A stretch of 64,000 nucleotides of DNA from Marchantia polymorpha subsp. ruderalis. Lineage: Eukaryota; Streptophyta; Marchantiopsida; Marchantiales; Marchantiaceae. Under the pieces are notes generated by a model that saw only the letters and a list, made by a program, of their open reading frames with translations, was not told the DNA's origin and ran no database searches. The position numbers and the translations under genes are program-made. The DNA is taken from contig AP031353.1 of the NCBI GenBank assembly GCA_037833965.1, positions 24,616,501-24,680,500 on the forward strand, given 5' to 3'. Of the stretch, positions 1 through 12,759 are shown piece after piece; the first letter of the stretch is position 1; each line of letters opens with the position of its first letter.

Positions 1-3000
1 CAACACGGATGCATGTTCTCTTACCTAAAGGAAGTCATTTATTGAGACATGACTCTGTTTTAAAATTCGATAGATTTGTGTAGTGCTTACTCCGCCCGAC
101 CATCAACTTCATACTCTGGAATTGACAGTTTCAATGTCCAGTGAAGTTTAGTTAACGTAGTCCTGTAGTTTTGAAAGGACAACTTGGTTCTTGTTTCTGT
201 TCAGTGTAGTTACGTGTGCATGAACTTTTCAGATTTTGCAATGTGCTGCATCAGCTAGTGTCCGAACCGCTATCATGGACTGGTTCATCATCAGCTAGTG
301 CAACATGTATGTAGTGTGTGATTTACGTCTCCTGACTCGCACATGACAGGAGGCTGAGACTGCAAATGTACTACTTCGAGCACTCGATGCTCATTGCTTG
401 TGATATCTTCAGTGTGAAAGGTAGAACTTCCAGATGCACCTTGGATATTGCATTGATGAGAAATGGTTCTTGTCAGCTGGCAGAGTTACAGCAATATTCG
501 CACGACACATGCCATAAAGAGAAGACTCAATGTAGGATACGAAAATCTCATGATCTTTTCCGGCAGTAAATCAGAGCTACGATGTAGATTTCGTCCTCGA
601 AACTGGACTCTGGAAACTGAAACACTATGAACTTTGTTCACAAATGAATGAGTTTAAGGACAAAGTTAAACTTGGTTCTGCAAGACATCTATATCAATTC
701 AACTGTTTCGTGTATCTAGATTCAATAAATTGCAAATAGGACGAAGAGACATTTCTCAGACCAAAGAAACTGTGATGGCAGAAAATCAACCACAACGCAG
801 ATAATGTACCCACGTGTACCTGGATCCCAGCAGAGAGGATATTAAGTTCAACCAGTTGGATGTCAACAAGTCTCTGTTAGAACTTTCTCGAATGAAAATC
901 TCGAGTTTTACTGACCCGAAAAAGATGATAGAGTTATATGTACTTGAAAAACTTCTCTAAGTGTCGAAAACCAATCGAAGTAATGAAGATTATGAGAACA
1001 AAGATGTGACCAGCACCTTGATCCGGAAGGAAACATGCAGTCTTTCACAAAGAAAAATTGTTTCACTACAGAAAATCTGCCAGCGAGGAAAGAGTTCCCC
1101 AATTACGTACAGCATCGGCTACCTCCAACGGCCAAAGCTGGATGTACAGTCTGATTCTTACGTAAGTAGACAGATATCGGCAGCTTGCAGTTGTTGGAGT
1201 ATCATCTCGCATGGCGTCAGAACACACATATATGAGGGACGGATCTGATTGGCCAGACCTTCAAGGGTCTTCAAGGCAGCCAGTTAGGATGGGGAAGCGG
1301 GACTGGGTCGACGAGAATGATGCGAGACGTCTGTCACATACAGACGTGTTTTGGAGACTCGTGTACGTATTGAACGATGGCTAGAAAATTTGCGATACAA
1401 GATTCCGGCATGATACGTACGACGACGTTGATTTAAAATCAGAAAGATAGATGTATTCTTTTGTCAAAGATTTGCACAATATTTGGTAATTATTTATTTG
1501 GTGTTTTATTATTAACAATAATAAATACAAAAATTGTGATTCAAATCTAATAATATATCTCAATATTGAAGAGTAGAGGACGTAGGTTTGATCTAGATAA
1601 TTATTCTCACTTGATTCATAGCATGGAGAAACGAAAACTTTCAATTCAGATTTTAAGGAGAACTACACTTCTACTTAACATCAAACTTTGCATACGTCAA
1701 TTTTATAATATTACAAAAATATAATATCATGATAACTTATAAAAAAAAAGTTAAGGAAGAAATGAAGCGTATCAATGATCTACTAAAAGATTATGATATG
1801 TTGGCTTCATTTTCTTACTTCAATGGTTCAAGACTTATCTTCTGCTGTATAAGTAATGCAATTTGATATCTTTTGATCATTCAAGATATTAGGTTTCGAG
1901 AAATAAATTCTTCTTATTTTTATTCTGTGTATAACGATATCACGAGTAGGGAATTAGGAATGAATTCACATTTGAAAAATTCCATTCATTGAAGATGGTA
2001 AGATTATATAGCTCCCTCAGAACTTGTTCTTTGCGAATAACTCTCAAGTTTCCATTATGTCCTACTTTCCTTCATGGATCTTCTTATGACAGTCATGCCA
2101 CTATGGCAGGTGTTTAGGCATTAATTAATTGGAGCATAAACCTAGTGAAATGGCCCTGTCCCAGCGTAGTCCTTTGTTGTGCTGCAGTCCCATACTTCAT
2201 ACAGGTTGTGCAACAAAAATACAAGGAAATGAAATAGAAATATGTTATAGGTTGTGAAGTCGGACTCAATAACAAGTAAGTGCGCTTATGAAGTAGTATA
2301 TTGGCAAATGAAGGTTAATCGCAATCTCTTTAATAAGGATTTGGAAGATTTAGACATTGCTATGAACGTATTCTTCTTGACATATGGCCCTATCTGAGAG
2401 CTTCACTTATTGATGGATTCCTATAGCGATCGAGGCTCTTTTATTGTTTTTTTAAATTGCCCCCTCTTTGAGACTTTGATTCATTAATAAGGTGTTATGC
2501 TCATTAAGGGACTACTCAATTGATAGTTATACGTTTTTAATGACAGAAGCAAAAGATTTGGTGTTACTTTTGATTAGTTTCACACTTTTTCTTCTATTTA
2601 TACGGCATTTGGACGAACGACATTGATCTCTCAATTGTCTTATTTGAGATGACACACTTTGGTACCCGTCTAGATTCTGTACGTGTTTTCCATATTGTGC
2701 CAACTCAGATGATTTTGGTGGTAGAACGTTTTAATTATTTCACAAGGTAATGATATTCAGTCGCTGACTTTCGAGTAGATCACGAAATTCTTGGAAATTA
2801 TACAAACTTTGGTGTATTTGACTTCAGTTTTCTCCTTATACAAATTTGATTGATACAGGTAGATGTTGCTGCATAGATAATAATATAGTCTTTTGAAGTA
2901 TCTTTGCTAGTAAGTGTGACTTTGATTTGACTTTTTGACATATTGAACAAATACTTTTTTCCAAGAAAAAATGAATATATGTTTTCAAGTACGTTTTCGA

Positions 3001-3639
3001 CACAAAAGACAGTAGACCTTTGAAATTGATTATTATTTGGATAAAGGATAAATATTATCAGAATTTGAAAGCTCTAAACTTCACGCTTTTCCTTTGGATT
3101 ATACATTGTACAAAAATGTTGTAAAATATATATTTGATGAGTGATCATAATCAATTATCTTATGCACACAAACAGTGTGAACATCATGAGACTTTTAGCC
3201 CATGAGAGTGAGGATCTTACTAACTAGAGATGTTAAAAATGAAATATATTCCACAACTTTAGCTGCTTTTGGAAATCTGATGTTTTTGTAATATTTTATA
3301 AATCAGTAAACGCCAATACTCCATTGTAATTGTAATTGGTCGCATATGATTCTAAATTAGTTGATTTTACAACCCTTATGAGTGTTGAATCAATGTGATA
3401 TAATGAAAATATAATATAAAAACTTTCAAATATTTAATGTGTAAATTTTTTCAACATTTGTGATGTAAACATATCTTATTTTTTTAAACCTTTATCATGG
3501 TGAATATGCGATATTTTGAATAAAGATAATAGTATTTATGAGTACAATTATTTATTCGATTTATTGATAAATTTTTAGCAAATATTTCTTGATGATTTAG
3601 GAAATAATTGGATTGCATGTGTGTCATTATGTCTCCTCC
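1..3639. other. AT-rich intergenic DNA, no gene seen
   Basis: No reading frame here looks coding: the open frames are short, start and stop at random, and show no recognisable motif on either strand. Base composition is AT-rich with frequent poly-A/T runs, typical of gene-poor nuclear DNA or very old decayed repeats. Confidence 0.6.
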
Positions 3640-5230
3640 TAACGCTTGTAAAGAAGATGCAAAGGGCAGCGTCTCAGCAAAGCTTAACGTCCGGAGATCA
3701 GCTTCAACATGGAAAATGCCGGCAGTAAGAAGTCGTTCATGAAGCAAGAGACTACAGGACCGATGATAAATTACCTGCAACACTTTTGCTGCAGATGATG
3801 AATTTTTTGCTCGTACAATGAATATGGAAGTTATTTCAAGGGAAAATATTTTTTGTGTTGGAAAATTGCAGCATCCAACTATAAAAGACAAACTCTTTAA
3901 ATTTATTGAAGAGTATCAAAGACCTTTTAGTGAACTTTAACCTTCCTTGATAATAGTCAAGGTGAAACAAATTGCAAAAACGATGCCCAAATGTCAGAAT
4001 TTCCAGTCTAGTTAGAGTTGGTACCAAATTTGTTTTACTAGTTGAACCCTGCAGCCCATCCTTCTTAAAGACTGAGAACTCTGAAGTGGATCAAAACAAC
4101 CGTCGGACAATCAAAGCCTTGCAGAAACTTGAAAAAATTATCAAAACCTACCATTTTGATTGCAACTATTACATGGACCAAAAAATGGCTTTTTTTTTTG
4201 TTTCTTTGATCATTATTTGTTTCCAGCCATGTTATTCTGTTATGTTGTATTCTGAAAATTTGTCTACTGCGCGTGTCTAGAAAAAATCCAAGGAGAGAGT
4301 CATCCACGTTGTTTTTTGCAATGCAACCGGGAGCAAACATGTTCCTGTTGCATTGATTGATAAAGCCAAAGATCTGGAATGCATTTCTTGATGTAAATGA
4401 TCACTAACGTATTTCAATCAAAAGAAGTCATTGATAGATGTCGCTGTGTTTATTCATGGTTTGAATAGGTCTTCAGGTCTGTGGGTTGTTGTAGAACAGA
4501 CTGTAACGCTCTTCTCAATTTTGATAACGCCCCTAGACATTTCAACCATTCAAAAAAGATGAAATAAGGGTGACATTTCTACCAACAAATGTGAATTCTT
4601 GGAAGTAGCAGATGGACATGAAAATCATTGCTGAGTTACTGAAGTATTACAATTTTTTGTTCATGAGAGATATTCTTACTAATCGCAATCTAACTGATAG
4701 GATCAAAACAAAACTTTGGCAGATAAATACATGGAGCAGCTGGCTTAGAATTTCAAAAGATATAATCATTTGTTGGATACCGTCAATTAAGTTGTGACAT
4801 CATGGGATGCTATGTCAGTTTGAACACTGAAAATAATTTCATTAGGGCATATCTTCTTCCAAATTATTGCTTGGGAACAAAAGTTATTGCTGGAAAAAAT
4901 GAAGAAGTACCCATGGTCACCAAATTGTACTCAATGATGAAAAAGTACTCTGTTGCGCATAGTTGAATTGATTCATGATATTAGTTGTCTCAAGAGGTTT
5001 GTAACTTTATGGGTTCAGATGGAATTGATTCTGAAGAATATCGACAACTGATTATTAGAAATATTGAACATCAATTTGGCGATGAAAATTTTTAGGAAGA
5101 AAATAAAAAATAAAGTGTTTAATGAGAACTCAATGTAAATGAATGAGTAGTTTGTGAACATTTCAATCTGCTATAGTATTCTTCAAGTTGTTGATATGTA
5201 TGCAAGGATCCGCGATCTAGCGCAAAGACT
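3640..5230 (+). pseudogene. Decayed Tigger/pogo-like (jerky-type DDE) transposase
   Basis: Short stretches in shifting frames follow the order of a Tigger/jerky-family DDE transposase (Tc1/mariner superfamily). At about 4131-4203 EKIIKTYHFDCNYYMDQ resembles the family block ending in a Y-N-x-D-E-T-G-L-F motif, with the usual DE changed to DQ. At 4281-4390 KKSKERVIHVVFCNATGSKH and the following ALIDKAKDLECI match the block with a C-N-A-x-G core. At about 4505-4546 NALLNFDNAPRHF contains the D-N-A-P motif of the second catalytic aspartate. At about 4567-4686 IRVTFLPTNVNSW, a stop, then QMDMKIIAELLKYY matches the V-x-F-L-P-P-N/Q-P-M-D-Q-G block. LLDTVN, stop, VVTSWDAMS (4773-4815) fits the C-terminal helix. 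Stops and frameshifts are frequent, so it is dead. The N-terminal DNA-binding part and both outer limits are uncertain, and no terminal inverted repeats were found. Confidence 0.8.
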
Positions 5231-8200
5231 CGTTTTTACGTCATAACAAGATTTGCGGTTTGTTTAATGTCATGTTTACCGAAAAAATTATTATCAAGGA
5301 GGCCAATTTGATGATTCTGAAAAAAGAATCATATGAGAGATGCCAAAAAAATGACTTTAGATTTATTAAATTTGAATAAAATTTATATTCTTTTATCCAC
5401 TTTTATAATGTGGAATTTATCTCGAGTCGGACTTTAAGAAATTGAAGACTCAAAAAACTTACTACAGTATAACAAATCACATAAAACAATATTATAGAAA
5501 TTAAAAACTCAGGCGATTGTATGATCTAGTTTGAAACCTGAAACTACTTTGGATTAGAAGATAATGTATGATTATTATGAATCACATGATAATCATAATA
5601 ATCATTTATTTTTATTTCTTTTAAACTTGAATGCAAAATCCACAAAATCAAAACGAGATTCAAACTCTGGAAACAAAAATGCTCGCTGCCAAAACTAGGC
5701 ATATGAGGTTCATCATTATGAGCTATGTTCATGAGATTATCACAACTCTTATTTAAAACTATCCTAAAAAACTCATTGAAAACTTTGATTAATTTTTCTT
5801 ACATAATAATGATTTAAAAATCTTAAGAAGTTGACATTAAACTTTTAGAATTAATTCAAAACCTAAGTTAACTTTTAGCAATATGACTTTTGATTTCTGT
5901 TTTGGAAACCATAACTTTCATGATCTATAAATTATTATTTTTAAATTTATAGAATAAAATTTAACCAAGTATTAAAGAGAATTTGAACATAATCAAAATT
6001 ATTATAGGATAGAGTAAATAATTTTAAAATTTTATTTTAATATAATCAAATTTCTATAAAATTTTACTTGTGTTTCTCATGCAAAGAAAAATAATTTATT
6101 CAATATACTATTAAAATAATTAAATTGATCAATGGATTAACGGTAATGATTTTAATTTCGTATTTGATTAGTTCAATGTTGCAGTTAAAAATTAGATTTC
6201 AAACATAATGATAACTGATGTTCATATGCTTCACATTGTTATACATCACTTGATTTGAAGCGAGATCATTAAGCTTATGAAACATGAGCTTCTCCCTCTG
6301 CATAATTCTAAATTCATCTAAATGATAAGTCTATTCAACCTGATAGTTTTTTTGGGGTTTGTACTACTGCTATTTTTGTTTTTTCTAGGTTCGGTTGTCA
6401 AATGAACTACACAATTCTGCAAAATAGATCTCTAAGTCTTGATTATACTCAAAATGAACATGAGTTTATCAAAGATTTTAGCATTTTTCAACAAACCATA
6501 GAATCATAGTAAAACATTTACTTGCTAAATTCCATTTCACATATTCCCAAATCAAATTTTTTAGATTTAAAATATACATGTTCACTTTCTTCATAGCCAA
6601 ATCAATTTCAAATCTAGTGCATAGCATAAAAAACATGAGTCTAATTATCTGATCATTAAACTATCATTAATGTTTTCATAAAAACATTAATAATAGTTTT
6701 TTCTTCTGAATGAGATTGATTGAACATTGAATTACTTCAGGGTTTATGAAAACAATGTTTAAGTACACATTGAATAAATTTATCTTGACTTAATGATGAT
6801 ATTGTTTTTGGCAAATTTTTATGAACAGACGTCTTCAATATATTTTTGAGCATATTCAAATCATCTTTTTTGATTTGAAATTTTGATTAATTTTTGCATC
6901 GGTTATTTTTTTATGATTATTTTTTTGCCAAAATGACTATGTTATCCATGTAAAAAAATAAGATTAAAGATCTCATAAGTATGTTTTATTATACATACAT
7001 ATATACATATACATACTAAACACATTTTGTGAAAACTCTTGAGTTTTGATGAAATTTCAAATCTTGCATTTCATTGTTTAAAACCTTGATTTTGTTCATA
7101 TCATGATTTGAATATGAAATTATTATTATTATTGATTTTTTTAGTTCAATAGATTATATCATATAAATAAAATCTTGTAAAGATGTTTCAATATGTAATA
7201 TCTTATTGGATTATATCCATAAGATTTATAATCAGATTAAATAGTGCATCAAGTTCACATATTAATCAAATTGTAGCATGTTAAACTATAAGTGAATAAC
7301 ATTTATAAATATTTTACACTTTTCTCTTTAGTGAAATTTCTAGACGCTAATCTTACCTTGAAGATGATTATTTTCAAATATTAGATTGTCCTTGAGATTA
7401 TACATCCACTTTTCATAAATGAAATTTATTTCAAGCCTTCATTAGCTTCTACATTTTATTGTCAATCAATGATTGCATCTCACTTTCAATAGCAATATTT
7501 CATCCAAATTTATTGAAAAACACATGAAATTCTCTATGAAAACAAGTTTTAAGTTGTTTCATGATTATAAATTGTTATCATCATCTTCAAAAATCAATAT
7601 TATGATTTGTAAGACTCGCTGAATCAATCAATATTTCAAATTTTTTTGAGCTTTAATATAACTATGTGATGATGTTATATTTAAATATTTATTTTCAATC
7701 TAAAAAATAAAATTTTCCAAATTTATGCACTCTTTATAGTTTCAAATTAAAATTTGTTCAATAATTTTGATAGGCTTTGCAAACTATGCCCTAATTTCAA
7801 CATTGTTTTATTGAGTTTTTTTGAAGTATTGTTGTATTTCAGAGTATATGGTGTGATGACATCATATCGTGCTATTTTTTGTGAGTAGAATTCTCACTTT
7901 GTGTTCAAATTTTCAACTTAGACTTTTTGATTTATTTAAAATTTAAAATATATCAGACTTTTAATATAATAATGATATTTATTTATAAATGATATATATT
8001 TTAACTTCTTAGAGAGTGAAATTATTGAATTTTTTTCAAATTTCAGTTTACATATTTAACTATAAATTTTAAATTTTAAATCATACTAAAAAAAGGTTTT
8101 TTATGATGTTTGTACATCATAAAAAACCTACATGTGTATAGTACTCAGATGTTTGTACATCTTACTACTATACACAACTTGCATTAAACATTTCAATACG

Positions 8201-8403
8201 AATCTTGTTATTTCCGTGAGTTTAGGCCAACAGTGACATATGACATCTTGTTGACGTCATACTTGTGTTTTTTTGTTCTCTTGAATGTGCTTATGTATTT
8301 TTATCATTTTTAATCTTGATTTTACAAATGTATTTCAAGAGTTTGACATTGAGGAAAAATTTTTATTTGACGGTGGGTATGATGCTAGACGTATGTCCTA
8401 TGC
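5231..8403. other. AT-rich intergenic DNA left of element A
   Basis: Very AT-rich, with long A/T runs and no convincing gene. It is continuous with the AT-rich DNA that resumes at 13742: removing element A and one copy of AACTC rejoins the two flanks. A paired hairpin lies near its right side (8095-8176). Confidence 0.6.
8095..8176. repeat. Two adjacent palindromes sharing one core
   Basis: Palindrome one (8095-8128) has perfect 14-bp arms, GGTTTTTTATGATG and its complement. Palindrome two (8133-8176) has perfect 11-bp outer arms, TGTGTATAGTA and its complement. Both centre on the same 14-nt sequence GATGTTTGTACATC, itself a 5-bp-stem hairpin. A similar twin palindrome with a different sequence lies at 15531-15608. 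Function is unknown; a MITE remnant or a terminus of an old element is possible. Confidence 0.8.
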
Positions 8404-8408
8404 AACTC
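8404..8408. repeat. Target-site duplication AACTC, left copy of element A
   Basis: AACTC directly precedes the TGTGG start of element A. The matching copy directly follows its TTACA end at 13737-13741. Five bp is the usual duplication length for LTR retrotransposon integrases. Confidence 0.9.
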
Positions 8409-8721
8409 TGTGGTACCCCACTTTTGGTAATTTTGAGGAAATTAAAACATTTTTGGAAAACTGTGCCCTGGCAGCAATGTAAATAGCCTTCGGTGCATCA
8501 AAACAGAGTGAATTCGGAAGATCGCAGAGATTCTCGAGAGACCTCGTCGAATCTAGGAGTTGGGTACAGCGGTAAGGAAGGGCACCACCCTCCCTGCGAG
8601 CTCTGCAGTTAGGATCCATACGGCGCAAGGCGCAAAACCCGCCTTCAGAGCTGCGTCCGCGGCGGTAGGGAAATCCTTCATACTTAGGTCCACCCCGAAA
8701 CGTCTTGACTTAGTTAGGGTC

Positions 8722-8756
8722 TCGTTGGAAAGAACTCCATGCGCTGATTTCAACGA
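8722..8756 (+). other. Conserved LTR stem-loop (element A copy)
   Basis: TCGTTGGAA and its near-complement TTTCAACGA flank a 17-nt loop. The same stem-loop, followed by GAGCCCAAGAA or a close variant, occurs in every LTR of the window: about 37032-37066, 43248-43283 (minus), 44267-44302, 48129-48163, 58975-59010 (minus), and twice in F (51251-51285 and 51952-51986). Retention across diverged copies suggests a cis-acting DNA or RNA element. Confidence 0.7.
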
Positions 8757-8819
8757 GCCCAAGAACGCCAACAACGGATAAGGATTCCGGGAATTATGAA
8801 GGTTGTAAGATACTCAGCT

Positions 8820-9350
8820 CTTCGCCTGCGCGCAGGCGGAGAAGTTTTGTCCTATGCGCGGACGAAGGAAGTCCGCCTGCGCACAGGCGAAATAGGGTTG
8901 GAGGTAGGCGCGAAGTTCGCCTACGCACAGGCGTGCGCCTGTGCACAGGCGCTTCGGCGTCGGCGGAAAATCCGCCTTGGGCCCTAGAAATGCGCCTTGT
9001 GAGGTAGAAATTGTACGGCGCCTTCTGCGCCAGCGCAGCACCGCGGACGAGCAAGGAGCCGCCATAATAGTAAAATCCGTACGGACCGTGCGGACTGTAC
9101 GGACGGGACGGATGGATGCGCTCTTGGACGGACAGAGTTGCGGCGGCAAGAGCGCCGACGGAGAGACAAGGAACGGACAGTCTGGACGGAGGTGGTTGAC
9201 CGCGGTCAATGCCTTCCGCGCTAGCGCATCGACGCGGACGGAATTCGTCTGCGCACAGGCGAGCGCCTGTGCACAGGCGGGTGAAGTTCCGCGCCGGCGG
9301 AGAATCCGCCGAGGAGTCCGCCTGCGCGCAGGCGGGATATGAACTTTTGT
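8820..9350. repeat. Dispersed 16-bp palindromes of the CGCCTGYGCRCAGGCG type
   Basis: At least seven copies or near copies of CGCCTGTGCACAGGCG or CGCCTGCGCACAGGCG, a self-complementary 16-mer, are scattered at irregular spacing, for example near 8826, 8875, 8918, 8937, 9247, 9261 and 9319. More copies lie inside the ORF (about 10950-11110 and 11430). Other LTR subfamilies in the window carry different amplified palindromes. Confidence 0.85.
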
Positions 9351-9620
9351 CCGACATGCGGACACACGCGCCGAGGCAGAAGAGGATTGGCTGAGAAGCG
9401 GTACGAACGAGTGTACCGCGCAAGGCGGAAAATCCGCCTTCGGCGCTGCGCACCCATGTTCGCGGTGTAGAACGCTCGCGGAGTTCAAATTCGCCAATTC
9501 GAGCGTGAGAGTTTAATCGGCGACGGCGGAGCGTGAAGCCACGCGTGAGAGCGAAGACCGTTTCAGCGTAGAGCCGGCGCGGCCATCAATTGAGTCGTCC
9601 TCCACGAGCAAGAGCCGACC

Positions 9621-12600
9621 ATGACCTTCGACCGGGAGGCGGAGAGCGTCCCATTCTTGAATTCGCGATTCCATTCTCTAGTGCGAGCTGCGCGCTTCCA
9701 TCTGCTGGCTGCTAAGCATTCTCGACATCGCCGCGCAGAGGATTTCTTGGTGATTGAGGGAGAAGTGAGTGCGCGTGATTTGGAATTGAGGGCGATTAGA
9801 GTTTGCCGAGGAAGAAAGGAGCTCGAGCGGAGCGGAAGTAGAATGAGCGGGCGGGCGAACTCCAAGAACGCAATGACGAGACCGGGCCGATTGCGGATGT
9901 TGCCGCTCCGTCTGCCACAGAACGGGCTGCGCGCTTTCGAGGAGCGCCTGATAGCAAGAAAGCTCGATTTCTTGCTATGGGGATGGAACTACATCTGTGC
10001 GGATATGGTGCGCAAGTGGCTAGAGCCACAGGGGCCACCTTCGCGCGGATTGCGTCCGCATGTTGATCGGTGGACAGTCCAAGATTGGGCGCAGGCATTG
10101 GGAAGATGTGCCGGCATGCCAGGGCACCTCCTCTTCGATAGTGAGAGCGTCAAGGTGACCAAGCAGGAAGAGGCACAATTCGTGGAGCTGTTCAAGAACG
10201 GGAGGTCTACCAAGAATGGGTACAGGACCCGCGATTACAAGGATTGATTCCGCCGGACTTTGTCCGCGGCGCTGCTGCAATTACTATAGCCACACCGCGC
10301 CTGCTACATCACATTGTGGCAAGTCTCTTTTGTGGAGTGCATCATCGAGGCAACTCCAATTCACTGGGCGAGCATCCTGCACCGGGTGATGCGACAGCAC
10401 GCTTTTGAGGAGAAGGCGAGAACTCTAAACCATCTCTCTCCTTTCCTCATCAATTTTTATCGACAGCGGAATTGTTTGACAGCGGCGGAGCTTGCGCGTT
10501 TTCCGCCGTTGTCCGTCGACCATCCTGGGAAGTATGTGCGGGAGAATGAGGTCGACATTGATGCAGAGGAGTCACCGACTTCTACTCCGTCAAGGCGGAG
10601 GGACGAAGGGAGCAACACTCCTGCAGCACGAGCGCCGCGGAAGCGGCGATGGAGAGAGGAGTCCGAAGAAGAGCAGCATCAAGAACCCTCTGCTCCCATT
10701 CGACCGCGGCCGTTGTACGAGTCATACAGCCGGCCGAAGCAAAAGGCGCGTAGGCTGGTGTTACCAGCCAACAGCGCGGACACGGCGACGATTGCGACGG
10801 AGAAAGGAAGTGCGTCGCCAGAGAAGAACGAGGGAGCGCGGACGTCCGCAGGAGCAACGGACCACGCTGCAGCCTCGACGGACGAGAGGCCGCCTACGGG
10901 CCAAGGGCCTCCGGAGTTACCACGTGCGTTGCGGACAGGTGTTCCGTTTGCGCACAGGCGAGCCTCCGCGGACAGGCGAGACTCCGCGGATGGACGAGCC
11001 TCCGCGGACAGACGACCACAAGCGGACATAGACCTACGCCTACGCGTGGGAAGAAGCAGTCCGCCTGTGCGCAGGTCACCTCCACACGTGCCGCCTGTGC
11101 ACAGGCAGGAATCACCCCCATTCCAACGTAGGAAGAGGAAGGAGCCGGCGGAGGATCCGCCTACGAGACACCGGCCTTCGGGGCCAGACCCTCCGGCGCA
11201 CAACGCGCCGCGATTTGCGCCTTCGGCGCCAGGGCCTTCGAGCCGAGGAGATGCGAGCAGAGAGCGTGCGGAGGCCGCACCATCGGCGGGTAATCCGCCG
11301 GTATATGCGCCTTCGGCGGTAGGGCCTCAGGGCCAAGGGACATCGGGCGAGCGGCCCCCGGCCATGTCGCCTTTGGCGATGGACGTCCGCGGCGCTGCGC
11401 CTGCGGCGGACAAGGCGCCGGCATTTGCGCCTGCGCACAGGCCAAGCACAGCCTCCGCGGACCGATCGAGGGAGCAGCAACTGACAGAGGAGCGGACTGA
11501 CTGTCCGCGGGACGAGATTTCGGTGCGCAATGCGCAATCAAATCCCGAGCAGCCACCCTCCGCTCGATCGCCTTCGGCGGCGGACGTTGGCGGCAGAGCG
11601 GATACGATAGAAGACCGACACGCGGGCGACGGGGATGTAGCACGGGCACATTCGCCCACCGCCTTAGACATTTTAGCAAAGAGCAGCGAGGCTGCAGCGG
11701 TGCCTTCGCAGGCAGCACACGTCGACGACGTGCAGCCCCACTCGGGTCAGTCGCCGACGCAATCAATGGCGACTGAGATTCTCCACTCGGATGATGACGA
11801 CGGAGGCTCCACCGAAGAAATGTCGGGAGCGGGGGATACCGAGGAGGAGGAGGAGGAAATTGTTGGAGCGCCGGCGGCGGCGCTCTCTGAGCAGGTGATT
11901 CCGTTGCTGAGGTACTTGGATCGCAAAATCGATAAATACGCCGATCCACTTCAGCCGGGATCTTACATCGAATTAGTGCGCAGGCGGACTCGCACTAAAG
12001 TCCACACCAGCAAGCTACTAGCTAGGGTGGACCAGGAGTTGAGGGAATTGAAGGAGAAGCATGAATGCTTGTGGGGTCAGTATAACCTCAATTAGAAATT
12101 CTACAAGTACTCCGAAAAGGTGAGGGATGGGAAACTAGAAGAGCTCACCAAGGAGCAGGTGAAGGTCACGGAAGCACTGATTTCTTAGCAGACCCAGAAT
12201 CAGATTTTGTCAGAGGAGCTCGTGCGAGAGACGCGGTTGTTGGCGGAGTGTCAGCTCGCACGGCAGGCAGATGAGGATTTAATCCGCAGGCTACAGTCAG
12301 AGTGTGGCGAATTGAGAGCGCAGCGTGCTGAGGCCGAATCGCAATTAGTGGTAATTGAAGAGGATCGTAGGCGAGAGGCAGATCGCACGAAGGAGGAGAC
12401 GGCGAGGCGTGTCGCCCACTATCTCAAGGGCTACGCCCACTGGGAAGTGGCGGCGCAGGAGAAACTCACACTACGTGAGTTTGAACTTCGCGCAGCCGGG
12501 TTGTTGACAGGCGACAGCAGGAGTCGGCGGAAGGTAGCGAAGAAGCTCGAAGCTTTTCTGTCGAAGGCACGGGATACCATGTCCACCCTCGAAGTGGAGG

Positions 12601-12728
12601 TGTCCGCGGCGTTGCAGCGGTTGGGACTGCGCAGTCGAGCGGAAGACTGGCAGGGTAGGGAGTTAGTGCGCGGCAGTCCGTCGCGCAGGAGACGTAGCAC
12701 AGGTTCCGCGGAGTGTAGTGTAGCGTAG
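9621..12728 (+). pseudogene. LTR (U3) ORF of element A, broken by four stops
   Basis: One frame runs from ATG 9621 to the stop at 12726 if four internal stops are ignored: TGA 10245, TAG 10287, TAG 12093 and TAG about 12187. The sister copies encode sense codons there. An alternative start at ATG 9873 aligns with the starts of copies B, C and D. The product has a conserved N-terminal domain (LDFLLWGWNYICADMVRKWL; DRWTVQDWAQALGRCAG; GYRTRDYKD; FVECIIEATPIHWASILHRV; LNHLSPFLINFYR), a long low-complexity Pro/Arg/Ala middle partly made from the palindromic DNA repeats, the block EQVIPLLRYLDRK, and a C-terminal coiled coil ending near HWEVAAQEKLTLREFELRAA. I recognise no enzymatic motif. The layout resembles extra ORFs of some plant retrotransposons; function unknown. 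Dead in this copy. Confidence 0.75.
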
Positions 12729-12759
12729 TGCAGTGTAGTGTTAGTTAGGACTTAGAAGG

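Noticed and set aside
8820..9350. A CRISPR-like array of palindromic repeats
   Set aside because: Repeats are degenerate, irregularly spaced, overlap coding sequence, and the genome is eukaryotic.
8796..9497. Several long overlapping ORFs on both strands in the 5' part of element A (also 48201-48877)
   Set aside because: High GC and palindromic repeats remove stop codons; no frame is conserved as protein between A, E and G beyond nucleotide similarity.
11161..11949. Minus-strand ORF of 262 codons opposite the LTR ORF of A
   Set aside because: Shadow of the plus-strand coding frame in GC-rich low-complexity DNA.
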